Positions 24,101 through 38,061 of a DNA stretch of 64,000 bases are shown here, in pieces. How positions within the stretch are numbered: position 1 is the stretch's first letter; each line of letters opens with the position of its first letter. The notes beneath the pieces are model-generated. The model ran no database searches. It was given only the letters and a program-made list of their open reading frames with translations, and was not told the origin of the DNA. The DNA lies in NCBI RefSeq assembly GCF_041296385.1, contig NC_091014.1:20001578-20065577 (forward strand), in the 5' to 3' direction. Position numbers and translations under genes: made by a program. Origin of the DNA: Aphelocoma coerulescens. Lineage: Eukaryota; Chordata; Aves; Passeriformes; Corvidae.

Positions 24101-27100
24101 TTACTCCCAGAAAGGAAAAAAGAAAGCAACAGAAATGAATGAAGGTGTGTCATTCACATATTAACTCTCCACTCTGGAAATGCCAGCTCCCTGCTGCTAC
24201 ATGCAAGGTGTATTTAGCAGGTGGAATTCAGATGTTAAGTAACAACTATTTCCTGTCCTTTAAGAGCAAGAGAAAGGCCACACAGGTTACATCCAGCCCA
24301 GTATTTTGTCACGGAAATGAAGGTACTGGCAGGTGATTACAAGAATAGATGCTTACAACACCTTTTACTCCACCAGTTACTGAGTGGGGCTCAGTAAGCC
24401 ACGCTAAGCCAGATGTAGTTCCTATATATTTATTAATCTTTTGCATTTTTCTCTTGTAAGGAGCAAAATATTGAGAATCATTCATGATAGTACTTTTATT
24501 TGGTTGATATATTTATGAAATGAAATTCAAAAGTTGGGAGAAAGAGATGCACTTCAAAGCACAATCACACAGGAAAAAGACAAGAGGAGTTATTAATTTT
24601 TCTTGCTGCTGTAGCAAGGAGGATGTCTCATAGTTATTACCAACATGAATTATAATAAAGACATTTTAAAACTTGCAGAAAGTATCTGCACTGCATGCTG
24701 TAACAAGCATAACAAACCTGCCCAATTTTGGCTTCATATTGCTGTGGGAGAGGTGTTAATGACCAATTGGAATTGAAGCTGATTACAGGTCTCATTAAAC
24801 AAATGGGTGGAGTAAGCATTCAAATACTCTGAGTAGTAAAAACAGCTGGGAATGCAGGAGCCAAAACACACTGCCACCTGACAAGACCATGTTGTTTAAT
24901 GAAAAGCATGAAACTGAAAAATGGGTGTTCCTGTTGTGTAAGTGGTGGTGTAGGCAGGCACGGGGAGCCCTTGCAGAGGAGCAGACACGGGAGAGCTGCT
25001 TCTTGAACCAGGATGGAGAAGCCCAAGGGTCAAATGCAAAGCGGTGCCCCTGATAATCATATACACAGGGATATACATGTTCCCTCAAAAATTCATCAGA
25101 GGGAAGAAACAACATTAATTTTCTTTCATGGCAAAGGAAATCACTCTTGAAAGTCTCAGATTTCAGATTTGAGTCAATGAAATAGCGAACAATATCTGTA
25201 GTGTAACTTGATTATTTGGGATTTTTTTTGTCTGCTTACACTTCTGCAGGATATTTAAGATACACAGTATTTAGTTATCCTCCTACATTTAGTCCTCAAA
25301 AATGTTTCAGTTCATATGTAAAATGGAGAATAAATATTGATGAAACGTTCTTCATAAGTATAAGCTATTCATTATCACCAGTCCACCTACCGACTTTCAA
25401 AATGAGTACTGTCTGACAGGAAAAAAATCCAACACCTTTTTGAATTAACCAAACAAGTTAAAAAACAATTAAACAACAGAAACAAAATTCTTAAGGTTAC
25501 TTGCAATAGATAATCAAGGATCATAAAGGAAAATAAAAACTCCCATTTATTTGTAGCACATATATTTATTGCAGGAATGGAAATTGAAATAGTTTTATCT
25601 TCAGTGAAAATGCAGTAACACAAAATAATGGAATTCTATGTTTCATATATTTTTCCAGCTTTGGCAGATGAAGTTGATAATGTTTTGGAACACAGCAGCA
25701 TCTTCTGATAGAATTTATGCAGCTGCTATCTCCATGGGGTTTCTGAACACTGTATCATCCAGGGTATACTAGTGTATATTTACTAGAACTGGTTTGTTAG
25801 CAAGTGGATGTACATACTTGGTAATGGTGCCATGCAGATGTATGTAGATTGTAACACAAAAAATGTGTTTAAAATTCTGCCCAGTTCTTTTACACTGTTG
25901 ATTCTTCAGTGCATAGTGTTATCAGAAATTAATAATTTCCAGTAACAGTTCTGTGACGTATACAGAAGGCTTTATCAGTATTCCTGTCTTACAGAGAAGG
26001 GAAAGTGGGACAAGGTGTCTTTAAAATGAATGTGAATTGGTATCACAGGCAGCATGATGGTCTCTCTGCGTGTTTCCAGTTAACTCACTGTGCTGCCCCT
26101 GAAAGTTTAATTCCTCGGTGGCATGCGCTGTGTCTTGTGACACTTTCACATCAAAGGCTGCCTGAGTGACATCTGGCCTGCAGCTGGTGCTTTGTGTTGT
26201 CTGTGCACTTCACACCCTGATGAGGTAAAGCCAAGACAAAGGTGACCCACAGAGGCAGGTAGGAAGTCTCTTCCCTCCATGCAGCAGGTTTAGCCACTGC
26301 TATACAGATCCTGCAATGTGATTGCAGAACCTGCTTAAAGGGTTTTGCTGCTGACACCATCCTAATGACTATGCTTGCCATTATAGAGATTATGCTCAGG
26401 CTTGCTACCCTTCAGCCAGAGCCCCAGAAAGAATGCAGGCAGCATTCTTCCTCAATGCCTCCTGAAAAAGCTTTAGAAGATAAATGGCATATTCAAGAGG
26501 CCATATTTTGCATGAGTCCCAGTATTTTTAGAGACCAGGCAGTGTCCTCTGCACCTCTTTCCCTTAACCAGGATGCCAAAAGGAAAAGTTTATCTCTCTG
26601 TTGCAACTAATACGTTGAGCATCCTCCCAGGGTAAAGTTTTCCAATCCACAAATAAGGCTCTACTTCTACAATTGTTACCAATCCAATAGCTCACAGTGA
26701 TTCTGTGAGGAGCGGCTGCAATGAAGTGCAGTTTCCTACAAAACTCTGACTTGTTGACCACCAACTTTAACAGCTGGGACAGACACCTCAATTAGGACAT
26801 TTATGAAGATTTTGCTGTATTTAATACTAATCTTGCACCTGAGCCTTCCCCTCGAACCTGCTTATTTATAGGCAATTCTGATCCATTTATCCTCACTTAG
26901 CCAGTTATCGTCATAGTTTGAAGAAATTCATTTGCCTTCAGACCTTTACCCTCCAAACTGCATCACTAACTTTATCTTATGCCTAGACAGGGGGAGACAC
27001 ACCCTGAACATGATTGCATACACTATGTTTCTTCAGGCAAAGAGGCAAAAGTGCTAATAAATATCTGTTTCTCTAGTCTGACTAGAGAAGGGTGCATTAC

Positions 27101-28344
27101 TTGATGAGCCCTCTGAAGAAATTTTCAATCTGCTGTTCTGAGAAAGGAAAATTACGCTGGAAGGGTCATGTTGGTGAGAAAGGTGTGTACTTCCCTTTGG
27201 AGAAGTGCCACTGAATGGTCAATGCATACTTTCATAAAGGCAGAAAGTTCAGCTCATACACAGACAGATTTGATTATCCAGTTTAAGGCAAACATGCAAA
27301 AGCAGTGAATCAAATCCAACAAGTCAAAATAAATTAGAGTATTGTTGTCTATTGATAACAAACAATTGCATACATGAATGAGTCTTTTTCCTGTGATAAT
27401 CTCTTATGGGAACTTCTTTCTCTGACTGCAAGCATGTCAGAGCTGTGAGAATTCTACTAAAATGCAGTGACCTGCTATGCAAACACCAGACTTTGAAGAG
27501 ATAGTTTGTTTAGCCGTTGTTCCATGAGATGTTTTAAGACATATTAGACTTTTGCGTAGACAGGAACCATTTAAAATTCTTTTCCTGTTTCTCAATATAT
27601 TGACTCAGTAACGTACCTGGCAGAGATACTTGGGAGAGTATAAACATGCAGACTGTCACACTTGGGAAATGAATTTTTCAGAGAAGAATTCTGTAAAGAA
27701 TCCATAGAATGGATTTATGCACAACCAGTGATTCTGTGACTCTGCCTCTATAAAAATGAATCAAGTTTCACCTCTTTTGGCCACTATTTAGACAGCAAAA
27801 ACTTGGCCATATTGTACATGATGACTTTCTAAAATTTACATAGGACAAAATTAAAGGCATGAGTGCAGACATGCTAAAATTTTGTCTATTATACTGTGGT
27901 TAGCTTTTTTTCTAATATTTTATGCTTTTCATGCACTGCTGGGGACTAAGAATCCAGGGTGGTGTGATGCAGTTTGGTGAGAGCTGTGTTTGTAGCAGTG
28001 AACATCCAGCCACATCTGCAGCATCTCTGACTAACAGCTCTTCAGGGTCTCTGACTGTATAAAAGACCTCCAGATAATCTGGCATAACTCTAGCAAGAAA
28101 AGAACAGACAGACAAATGAGGTCAAAGGAGATCTAACTCAATTTTTTCCAGAGGGAAATAGAAGTGACACTCTCTATGATGTTTTGATTATATCATCTTT
28201 TTTTTTTCCTCAAGAGCTCTTCATATTTTTTGACTTTATTATTTGTTGTTAAAAGGTCATTACTAATGTACTTGTTGGAGGTTGAGGATGAGAATTTTTG
28301 TTTTCCTTTTCTGACTTTCAAGAGTGATTAGAAAGCTTCTTTAT

Positions 28345-28377
28345 ATTTTTCAGATCACTGATTAAGATCTGAAAAAT
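28345..28377. repeat. Perfect inverted repeat: 12-bp arms, 9-nt loop
   Basis: The arm atttttcagatc (28,345-28,356) pairs with gatctgaaaaat (28,366-28,377). A second overlapping dyad, agatctga with tcagatct, extends to about 28,385. The two dyads could form alternative hairpins. No function is evident. Confidence 0.8.
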
Positions 28378-28586
28378 CAGATCTTTGTAGACCTATTTTA
28401 AAACAGGATCTGGAGTACCTTTCCTATTTTCTGTCATTCCTGACTGCTCTATTTGCCTTATCCTCATTCAGTATCCAGGGTCACTTGCCCCTTCCTTAGT
28501 TGTACTCAGTGGGGCAAATTCTGGCTTTTAAATATACACACGTCTTGAAATGCTCAAAGCTGTTTTGAGCTATTTTGCTGCATGAC

Positions 28587-28625
28587 TTCCATGAAATTTG
28601 TAGACGTTCCATGAAATTTGTAGAC
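28587..28625. repeat. Tandem duplication, 20-bp unit, two copies
   Basis: The unit ttccatgaaatttgtagacg at 28,587-28,606 is followed directly by the same sequence, complete to 'tagac', at 28,607-28,625. The copies are identical where they overlap, so the duplication is recent or the assembly joined an overlap there. Confidence 0.9.
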
Positions 28626-31600
28626 CTACATTCCTCAGCTGGCTTTGCAAATCTTGGTTATTGTCTGTAATAGGATTCTTTCATGTCTTTGCAATAGCAA
28701 AACTTCAGCACTGACTGATGTTTAATAAGGGATTACCTTTTTCATGTATCGCCACTGGAAACTAAGCATGGACAAGCACAGGCTTTGAAATTATTTACAT
28801 TTCAGTCTTCTTGAAACAAAATATCTAGGTTTTTTTCTTTTAAGGAAAGTCTAAGTTTCTATTAAAAAGCAAAACACTATACAACAGCAACAGCATACTT
28901 TAAAATTTTCATAACAAAAGGAAAACATTAAATATTTCTAAAATAAAATACTTTCAAAGACTCAAAATACAGAGTTTGAAATTCAGAAGTCTAACACAAA
29001 ACAAAATTTCTAGTCTTCACTACTCTCATTAAAACCTTTTGATTACTAGTTACCAATGTCTTGTGCACATCACACAGCCCAGAGGGGATGGTTCTCACAG
29101 GGATGTGTGTCCAGTCTCACTGTAGCAGGTCAGCACGAGAGGTGGAGGACTTTTGGTCCTGATACTGGCTAGAAAAATATCCTGGGCATAGCTATGGTCC
29201 TTAGTCCAGGCAGTATGAAAGTAACATTTTTTAAAAAGTTCTTTTTGAACTATTGAGTATGAGGACACATAAAAGGTAATATTAGATTGTTATTACTATC
29301 CTTGGCTGTATACAACACCTCAGTTTTCAAATGTCACTGAAGTAAAGCGGCTTTGTTAAGGCAAAACATCAAACTCATATGACCCATGTAGGATGGAAAT
29401 CTAAAACCCCTTTGGCAAGGGAAGGAACAGGAACTGATTTCCTACATACTACACCCTGTTCTGCTAAACTGAAGAAATTTGCCAGCAGCAGCCCTACCAT
29501 CTTAGCCACAGCTTAGTCTGGGAAATTTGTCCCATGGATACTCGTAACATGGATTTTTGCAGGTAGGACTGGCAAAGAAGTGCCTGCATATGTATCTGAA
29601 ACAGCTCAGCTCTTGACAGATCATACACACAGAATTAGCAATTAGTGTCAGTTTTGCAACAGTTTAATAGTACATTTATATTCTAATAAATGTAATAATA
29701 ATCATCAAATAATAGATATAATAATACATAATAAATATTCTCTGCTTTAGAAGAACAGTTTGAAGATTATTGAGTCACTTGTTTTGTATCCATTTTCTTC
29801 ATTATTAATATGAACCTCATGCCATTCTTTATGTGTAATTAAATAATAAATGCTGTCCTAATGAACATGATGGGAATTTGAAAGATTTACATCAGATGAA
29901 GAACAAACTCCAGTTACTTTTGCTGTTGCTTTCATTTATTTATAGTGGAGTTAAATTAAGATTTTTTTTAGCTCCTCAACAGAATCCACACCAATTTAAA
30001 GAAGATGAGAAATAGTTAAGCAATTAGAGAGGATGCCAATCTATGAGTTATTTTTGAATTTGGCTCTTTTATGTTCTCTCTGAGAGATACCTAATTTTTT
30101 TCTTTATGTGTAATATTTTTCTTCTCTCTTCCTCGGTGATTTTTTTCCTTGCAGTTCAGGAAAACAGTCTCAGGAGAGGAATCAACTGGTTAAGTTGGTT
30201 ATGTGCTCTGTTGGATACAAATCAGCACAAATAAGGAGCGGGCAGACATCTCAGTGGGGTGTGAGGGACCCTGTGTGTTCCCTGGTTGAAATGCTGCCTT
30301 GGCTTCTGTGATGAAGTTCTCAGAACTTCAGTTTTTACTGAACTGAATAAAGAGAAAGAAAAAAAAAAATGCAACCAAAAGGATTAAATCAGAGCAGGAT
30401 ATTTGAGTTATTTAATGTGATTTTCAGTGAAAAGGCAAACATATTTTTTGATAGCATGTTCAGTCTAGAGCGTGCTGGGCTGTAGACTGTCTCCAAATAG
30501 ACATGCACATCTTGGCTGATGTAAGTCCCAGTGCAATTAGTGAAACAAAAAGTCTTTCAAAACCAGCCCAGGAGTCTAATGCACCTTTTCTAGCTTCATA
30601 GATGGATTCATAAGCTCTCTGCACACCTGGAAGCATCAGTGCAGCTGCAAAACTCTGTTAGCTATGCCATTATGACTTGATAAAAGCTTTGAAATTAGCC
30701 ATTGTAAAATATGCTTTCTAGCTTGTCAGCAAGAAAAGAATTACAAATACTTATGAATTGTAAAATAAGAACATTTTTTTCCTTCTTTTGCCTTATTCTA
30801 GAACAATTAGCAAAGTAATTAGCAGTAGAGGTATTTAAATCACCCTAACTAAGCTCCAAAGTTGATTCTACAAGTAAAGTTCCCCTTAACTTTCATTTCA
30901 GTCTGCTTGCAAACTCAGGAAGACAGTGGTCTGACTAAATTTGTTTTATTCATTCAGGGTTTTAGATTTTTTAAAAATCCAATATTTTAACTCACATTTT
31001 TATTCTTTTTCTTTTTTTTTTTGTAAATACTCAGTTATGTTCCCCAATATATCTGAACTATCAGCAAAAGGAGTGGATAGGTGATGAAATATTTTTATAC
31101 TAGAAATCAAAGGACATATTAATTTCTCATAAAGAATAAAAAAAGAGATGGAAGTGAGAGTAAAAGTAGATAAGTGGATTGTTTTCTACTCTGGTTTCGA
31201 GGATACAGTATTTATTTGTTATATGTAGTCTGACCAGGAACATTGAAGAGATTGCCTTACAAATTCACAGGATTGTCTTGTAAAGTTTAACATATTTTTA
31301 TTTGTCAAGAAAGTGACATGTTCTGGGTAAGAGGATAAGTTTTATTGTGCTGCTATAAACAGTTGAAGATATGTTTGGTATGTTTTACCCATAGCTCTAC
31401 TTCACTTATGATGGTGAATGGAAGTATAAATTAAATATTTGCTTTTTATTTGTTACTATTTAAAGTTAATTACATAGTAAGTTTAACATCAATCAGAAGC
31501 ATAAATACATGGGGAAGCAAACCTTTCATTAGTCTTAAAAACATCAGTGTTTTAAATTTTTAGTCAACAGTTAAAATAGTCCACTGCAAGGTAAAAACTT

Positions 31601-31811
31601 TGCTTTCCTGTTGAATTAATTCTCCAGCAAAATAGGTCATTATAAGTATCTTGTTGCTCATTCAGCTCTCCAGAGCCAGACGAACAGAAATCTGTCTGAA
31701 CATGATACTTTAGAAAGTAGACCATACAAGTCTGAAAGTGGAAAGATCTTCCTTGCTTCCAGAAAGACTTTAAAATCAAAATATGAAAATGTTTGCTAAA
31801 TAGGAAAAAAC

Positions 31812-31900
31812 CAGAATGGAATAATAGAATGGCCTGCACTGGAAGTGTCCTTAAAGATTATCTACTTCCCACCCCACTGCTGTGGGCATGGTCAAAAAAT
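31812..31900 (-). mobile_element. CR1 LINE 3'-end fragment, degenerate
   Basis: 'ataatagaatggcctg', 'ctggaagtgtccttaaagat' and 'cccactgctgtgggcatgg' match, in reverse complement, the last approximately 90 bases of bird CR1 elements. It is 5'-truncated, more diverged than the copy at 45.2 kb, and covers no coding region. Confidence 0.8.
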
Positions 31901-34900
31901 GTGGAAAGCCTCATGAATTTGTGTGTCATTCATTGCATGAAACTGTTAGATCAGTTTCAAAATTCCAGTTGAATTTTTGAATCAAAAGTCCATTCTTGTT
32001 TCATGATGCAAATTATAGTGCTGGTCTATATTCCCAGAAACCATCAGTGATAGAGGAAACCAAGGCAGAGAGATAATTTTGGAAAGCAGATACACAACAT
32101 TTTCTGAAATTAAAAAATGTCACTCAGTATATTCAAGGATGAACCAATAAAGCAAGTCATTTATCTATCAGTAATCACACTAGAGGTTGAGACTTTGACA
32201 TCACAGTAGACAAAATTGCATTTTACAAATGCTTTATCTGAAGTAGTAAATTGTATGCTAGATGTCTGCACATATGTATGCATGTGTACTTGAGACACAA
32301 ATTGAATTATACAGCTTTGTTGGCTCATAAAAATCAGTGAAAAAGTTTCGGCTCTAGCAGGAGCTAACAGGATTTGTTACTAACTTTATTGCTTCTGTGT
32401 TAATGTTCAAACATCAGGATCATGTCTCAGTGTTATTCCTCAGAGATAGGTGGTTGTGTGTAGAAAGAACTGTACATCATGGTATACTATCTGATCTCTC
32501 AGAGAACAGAAATTTAGGAAAGAGGGGTTTTGCCCAAGAAACATAACAGTGTGCTCTTAAAAAGTCAGAGGAAGAAAACATCACAAATATAAATCTTAGC
32601 CTTATAAAGGGAACCACTGACTTAAGACTGAAATCAACCTCTGATTTTCATTTCATGAAATCAGAATGCATACGATGCAAACTTGGCAGCTCTAAGAGTC
32701 TAATATCTAGATTACAAACCCTGAAAATCCTTTTCTTATCTGCCTCTGATCCCTTTGATTTTGCTCTTTATATTTTGCTAAATGCCTTGAGAGCAGGATT
32801 CCATAGCATGAATGATGCTGCCCACTGAGAAGTCTCTTCTGAGTTCAGGAACAGAAGGCAAAACTATAGAAAGAAAGGGCCATATTCAACAGAGCTGCTG
32901 ATTTGAAGAGCAAAGCAATATAGTGAATATACAAGGAAAGTGCTGTAACTTAAGTATTGCTAAAGAAAATGAGAAAATGAATGCAAGCCGGCTCTCATGT
33001 TACACAACACTTTCAGCAGTAATGGATGTGACACCAGGTGTGCATCTCCTGTTGAAGACTTGTAGCTAGAGACATTCCCTTGAGTGGGTGAGGTGGGCTT
33101 TAGCATTTGATGAGAAATGCTTTGAACAGGAGCAGCATGACTGAGAAATCTCATTGAATAAAATACACAGAAAAGGCAAAGCAAAGGATAGCGCCTCTAC
33201 TTCAGAATGCTTTCAGATTTCCCTTGCATGTACATTTTCCCTGTACTCTAGTATGGAAGATCTTAATGCTGTCCTCTTCTGTCTGTCAAGCATGTGCCAG
33301 ATGTAGTGACTTTGCATATTATATGTTATTGTGTTTATACAGGCAAGACAGAGAGATGCAAATACGTGCAGGCAACCTGGTTTTGGTTTGGAAGACTAGT
33401 GTAAGTGAAAGCTTTACAGTTAGGTGTTTTTTCAATATCACCGAAGTGGACAGCAAACAGTTCATAAATGAGGTTGTGGGAGCAATGAAAGCAAATGGAA
33501 AAAGCAAAATAAAAATGAATAGAAAAAAATCATACTGACCCACATTCACTTTCTGTGGTGGAGATGGTGCTTTCTTCAAATCAGTGGTGTGTTGGGTGCT
33601 GTTAATGTTTCAGAAAGTATACTGGAAATGAATAACACTGTGAGGAACCACAATGCCCAGCAGATATGTGAATTGTACTGTGAAAACTGGCAGGTACTTG
33701 ACAACATTTGCTTGTCTGCATAATGGTTAGAGGCGATCATTTTGATCTGACTTTGCAAAAGAGACATATACCCAATGAGCATCAACAGAGATAGGGAATA
33801 GTTCCTAAAATGAGCCTTTGCACTCTCCTGGGATAGCTGCATTCTTCAGTGTTAGTGATAACAACTGTCTAGTGTTTGCTGTGAGAACCCATGCCAGTAA
33901 GATCAGAGGAGTCTTCTAATTGACTTCAGATAGAATAATTGGAGCAAAGGCTTTCTGTAAACACCACAGCAGTATTTTTCAGCTCTACACTAATAGCATA
34001 TCTCTAACCTCACATGAGATCTTTAGAGGGGCCAAGCTGATTAATTATTTGCCAAAAATGACAGAGATCAGTGCAATCCAGCAGTGCTGCCAACATGGCA
34101 CCACCCTGTTCTTTAGTCATTAGTGCAAAGAGAAATGTGAGGGGTTTGTTAGTTTTGTATTTGAATGTTATAAAGTCCAAAAGGCCATGATTGCAGAAGA
34201 AAAGTTATTGTTACTGGTTCCAAATATTAGAGACAGTTGACTTTATTAAAGCAAAACTATACTGCATGCCTGGGTTTTGAGACAATACGTACTTCTGTGA
34301 CTTCACTTACACATGGCGGCAGTGAGTCTTATTTTCCCATAGTTCTGCATGGCTAGAAATATGAAATTATCTATCTTCACTGTGGAAATTTGTTGTTGAG
34401 AATTTTTGCCCTAATTTGCCTCTCCTACAAAAATACAGACATGTAAATTTTATAATAGCAAGTATTCATGCCCTAAGGAGAGAATAAAAGCATTTCAGAG
34501 ATCAAGGTAAGACTGAACATGGGAAAGAATTAGATATGGAATCTTTTACTAAGCTCCTTTGATTCCAGTTCTAGTATCAAATTAGTCATGATCATGTGTG
34601 GCACAAAGGAAGGCAAATAATCTTTCCTTCTCTATTTCTTTATTTTTCACATAGCACTAAGAAATTGTAGATCAGTACAAGGAATACACAACATAAACAC
34701 TTTTAACAGCTTGTTTTTCACAGAGTTCATCAACTTAGAAATGTACATAGCAAAGCCCATGCTATGCCAAAAGAAGTCTGTGTGTCTAATTGGTTTCAAT
34801 AAACAGTTTTTACCCAAGGTATAACATTATTAATATGCTATCTAATGGTACTCAGCAAGCTGTGGTGTTCTCTCCTGTTCTCTTCTTCAGACACCTTGAA

Positions 34901-35115
34901 AAAACCAAGTATATTATGATCAGACTCTTGCAATGACTTCAACATGAGCAGAGAAAGTTCAGTAGAAACACAGAGTTCTGCGACAGAGTCTAATTAATGC
35001 AACTGCAATATAGTTACATGTATGATAAGATTTTTAGATTTTAGAATTATTAGTTGCTCCTTAAGTTTACATGTCATACTCTATTTTGCGACAGTGTGAT
35101 GGCTTAAAAGATATG
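31901..35115. other. Unique AT-rich DNA, no gene seen
   Basis: I see no gene or transposon. One exon-like stretch at 33,343-33,400 (+) is discussed as a weak finding. Open frames of 86-104 codons at 33.2-33.8 kb overlap each other on both strands and lack motifs. Confidence 0.5.
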
Positions 35116-35207
35116 ATTCTTGGGATGGTCCTGTGCAGGGTCAGGAGCCAAATTTTGATGATCCCTCTGGGTCCCTTCCAACTCAGAACATTTCTATGAT
35201 TCTATGA
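35116..35207 (+). mobile_element. CR1 LINE 3'-end fragment
   Basis: 'attcttgggatggtcctgtg', 'agggtcaggagcc', 'gggtcccttccaactcagaa' and the terminal 'tctatgattctatgac' octamer repeats match the 3' end of a plus-strand CR1. It is 5'-truncated to about 90 bases with no coding part. Confidence 0.92.
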
Positions 35208-37853
35208 CTCGCTTTATCAGTACTGGAAAAACTTGATGAGGAATACAAACCCTTTTTGACACTGTGGTCCAGCACAATCCAAAAAAAATATTGCCCCCAA
35301 AAAGGTTTTCTAATTTTTAGCTATAAGTTCTAGCATCCCAAAATACTTCTCTGAAATTGACTCTTTGGAAATGGAATAGAATAGATGCTTCCTTAACACA
35401 GTCATTTTTGAGTGGGGTCATTGCATAGATTATGACAAGAGATGAATTTCAGCCTGCTGAAGCCAAGTTCTGTAGGTCTCATACATGCTATGAAGACAGA
35501 TCCTTCCAGAAACAGTTGCCAAAGTCCTGCTCTGAATGACTTCAGTGGAGAATCTTCTTACCTTCTACTGACTGTAGAAGAAAACTATGGAGATTTGTTT
35601 CACTGGGCTCCTGTTTTCTTTTAGAAACATGAATTTCCTCTTCCTCCAGCTGTTTTTCACCTATTATCTTAATGTCTTCTTTGTCATGTACTAATGGATT
35701 TGTTAGTGAGGTTTTTAAGGAAGGAAGTATATTCTGCCTTGTGTGACGAGTCAGCAAGAGAGAGGACCCTGACATCCTAGCAGCAGAGGGGCTGAAGCTG
35801 TGCTGTTTGAGAATTCCTCCATCTTCAACAGCTGACAATGGATGGCACTGGAGAAATTTCAAATGTGGTTCTTACTTGTTATTCTGGAAAGCACCTCTGT
35901 TGAGGCAAGTCGCTGAAAAATAGAACATATATTCCCTTTGCTTCCTTTTTCGTATGAAAAAACTTTTTTTACGTATTTTTCACAGAAAAATGAAAATACA
36001 TTTCCTCACCATCACAGCAAATACTAGTTTAAAATGGGAGAAATTGTCTTCAGACAGGAAACACAAGACAGTACAACACATTTGTACTGATTTGTACTTG
36101 AAAGTCCATTGCTATTTCTATCTTCCTTCTTGGTGTTATTTTAGAAAATCATTTGTGATATCTGCTGTGATGAAGTGGCTGTCATGTTAGACACTACTTA
36201 AGAAACCAGACAAAATGGTTAACATTTATTCTGTTTTATTCACACAATAGTTGCTAGTCTAAATATGTTTGGAAACAGTATCATTTATCCACTATTTCAT
36301 TTATTTAAAGCAAAGCACTCCTTCTAAACATCTGTTTTACTGTCTGTCCAGTCAGGATATTCAGATTCCTTGATATGCACATTCTTTAACTAATCACCAG
36401 AATTGTAAATCAGTAATCAGATTAGTAGCTTCTTACAGAAAGCAAGGGATTTGCTCTTCCTGACTGACAACAGTCATGTTGCTCATAATTAGGATTAGTC
36501 CTTTCAGGAGACTGAAGATTACAATGATACGTACACCACAGCATTTTTTTCTTCAGTATCTCTTCCAGCTCTTTATTCCAACTTGGACAGTACTATATGA
36601 CCTATGTCTCTGCTCCCCAGATCATCAGACAAACCAAAGTGAGCATGATGTTTGCTTTTTAAATGGATAGAATTTGGCATTTGGAAAGAAACTCCCAGCA
36701 GGATGGCCTCCCCTGCTGAAATATGTCAGTAGCCCTCTCTCCTCATTACCCAAATGGCCTTTTTGATGAATGGCAGCAGCAGTCTTTCCTTGTTATAGCT
36801 AGTTAGCTGAATGCTCATCACTATTGTTTTAGCATAATTGTCTTCAGGGTTAGGTGGAGGCCAGACTGTTCCCCATTAATGCTACAATACTGGAGTTGAT
36901 TTTTGTTCACGACTGTTAGCACCAAGGCATGAAAACAGATTGTGAATACTGAAAAAAACAATCCATCACTTAGTCATGCAGAAAGCGCAAGAACATTTTT
37001 TTATTCCTTCCTGTTTTAGAGCTTTAAAAATTCTTTGAAGTGTGTAAACTTATAGTCAATGTCAAATCAAATGCTCAAATCTGTTGAGCAGGAAGGAATT
37101 AATATATTTTCAGGGATGTTTGTATCTCCCTGACTTGTTTAAACTAAACATAATCTCCTGATATCATTGCGCACCTGAGAAGGGGGAGAGAAAAGGCAAG
37201 AGAGGGGTACAGTTCATTAGTTAAGAAATGTGAAGTGATTGTGTTGCTAGAAGTTGTAACAATGGAAAGGTTTTGATAGTTTGAGACCTTATTGCAAATA
37301 AATTGTGGGGGCAGGGGAGAAATTTCTGTGCTAATCTCTTGATAACACATTACATGTCCCCTTACTGTAAGACCTCAGTCCACCACCTCAGACTGCATGG
37401 CTGTTATGTAAGCTTTATTTGGATTATGAAACTGAGATCTGATTGCAATTCACTCACAGGGAAATAAGCCTCATAGGGTCTATTCAAATTTTCAGAGAAG
37501 GCATGTGTTTGTGGTGCTCCTATATCCTCCTCCATTTGCTATGTAGTCCTGCCAGATCAGCCACAGAGGGAAGAGGTCCCAGACACTGCATCCCTTTATA
37601 GAGCAGGAAGAAAGGGGAGGAAAAGGGGATGTCCAAGGGGTTGGACCTAGTCATGTATGATATGTAGGGAGGTCTTTTTTTTATTCATTTGGGAGTTTTT
37701 TTAGCACAAGAATTTGAGATTTCTTTTTAAGTTCTTTATTTGAAACTACAAGCTGTGGGATTTCTCTAAGCTGCAGTTTCCTCCATATGAGCAAGAGGAA
37801 ATATTCCCCTAAGAAGGATATTTAACCTGAACAGATGAAATATTTGTATGTTG

Positions 37854-37877
37854 TTTTTTTTTTTTTTTTTTTTTTTT
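37854..37877. repeat. Poly-T run of 24
   Basis: This is an uninterrupted homopolymer. It could be the reverse-strand poly-A of a retrocopy, but no body is recognisable on either side, so it is listed as a simple repeat. Confidence 0.95.
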
Positions 37878-37999
37878 ACTTCTCCTTTCCATAGCCTGGC
37901 CTGCTTAAGATTTTGGAATTACTACGTCCAAGTGAGGTGTGTTATTACGTACCTTTCTTTTTTGTTTCAGTGAAGGAGTTGGGCACACAGAATGCACAT

Positions 38000-38061
38000 G
38001 AGTTTAAGCAGTGTTGGGAAGTACAGTCTTGAGTTTAAGCAGTGTTGGGAAGTACAGTCTT
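38000..38061. repeat. Perfect tandem duplication, 31-bp unit, two copies
   Basis: The unit starts 'gagtttaagcagtg' and ends 'gtacagtctt'. It occupies 38,000-38,030 and again 38,031-38,061 with no mismatch. It is a recent slippage-type duplication, a variable repeat, or an assembly stutter. Confidence 0.95.

Larger units (their letters stand above)
21166..31811. other. Unique AT-rich DNA, no gene seen
   Basis: This long stretch has no recognisable gene. It holds a 12-bp-stem hairpin at 28,345-28,377 and a 20-bp tandem duplication at 28,587-28,625, both listed, and several short A- or T-runs. Open frames of up to 117 codons (23,256-23,609 on plus, 24,795-25,115 on minus) have no recognisable motif. 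Confidence 0.5.

Noticed and set aside
24795..25115. Three overlapping minus-strand frames of 60-106 codons
   Set aside because: All frames of this strand are fairly open because stop codons are locally scarce. There is no motif, and overlapping frames argue for chance.
27700..27765. 'ccagtgattctgtgactctg' as a CR1 3' end
   Set aside because: The expected upstream 'tcccttccaac' block is absent, so the octamer-like motif alone is insufficient.
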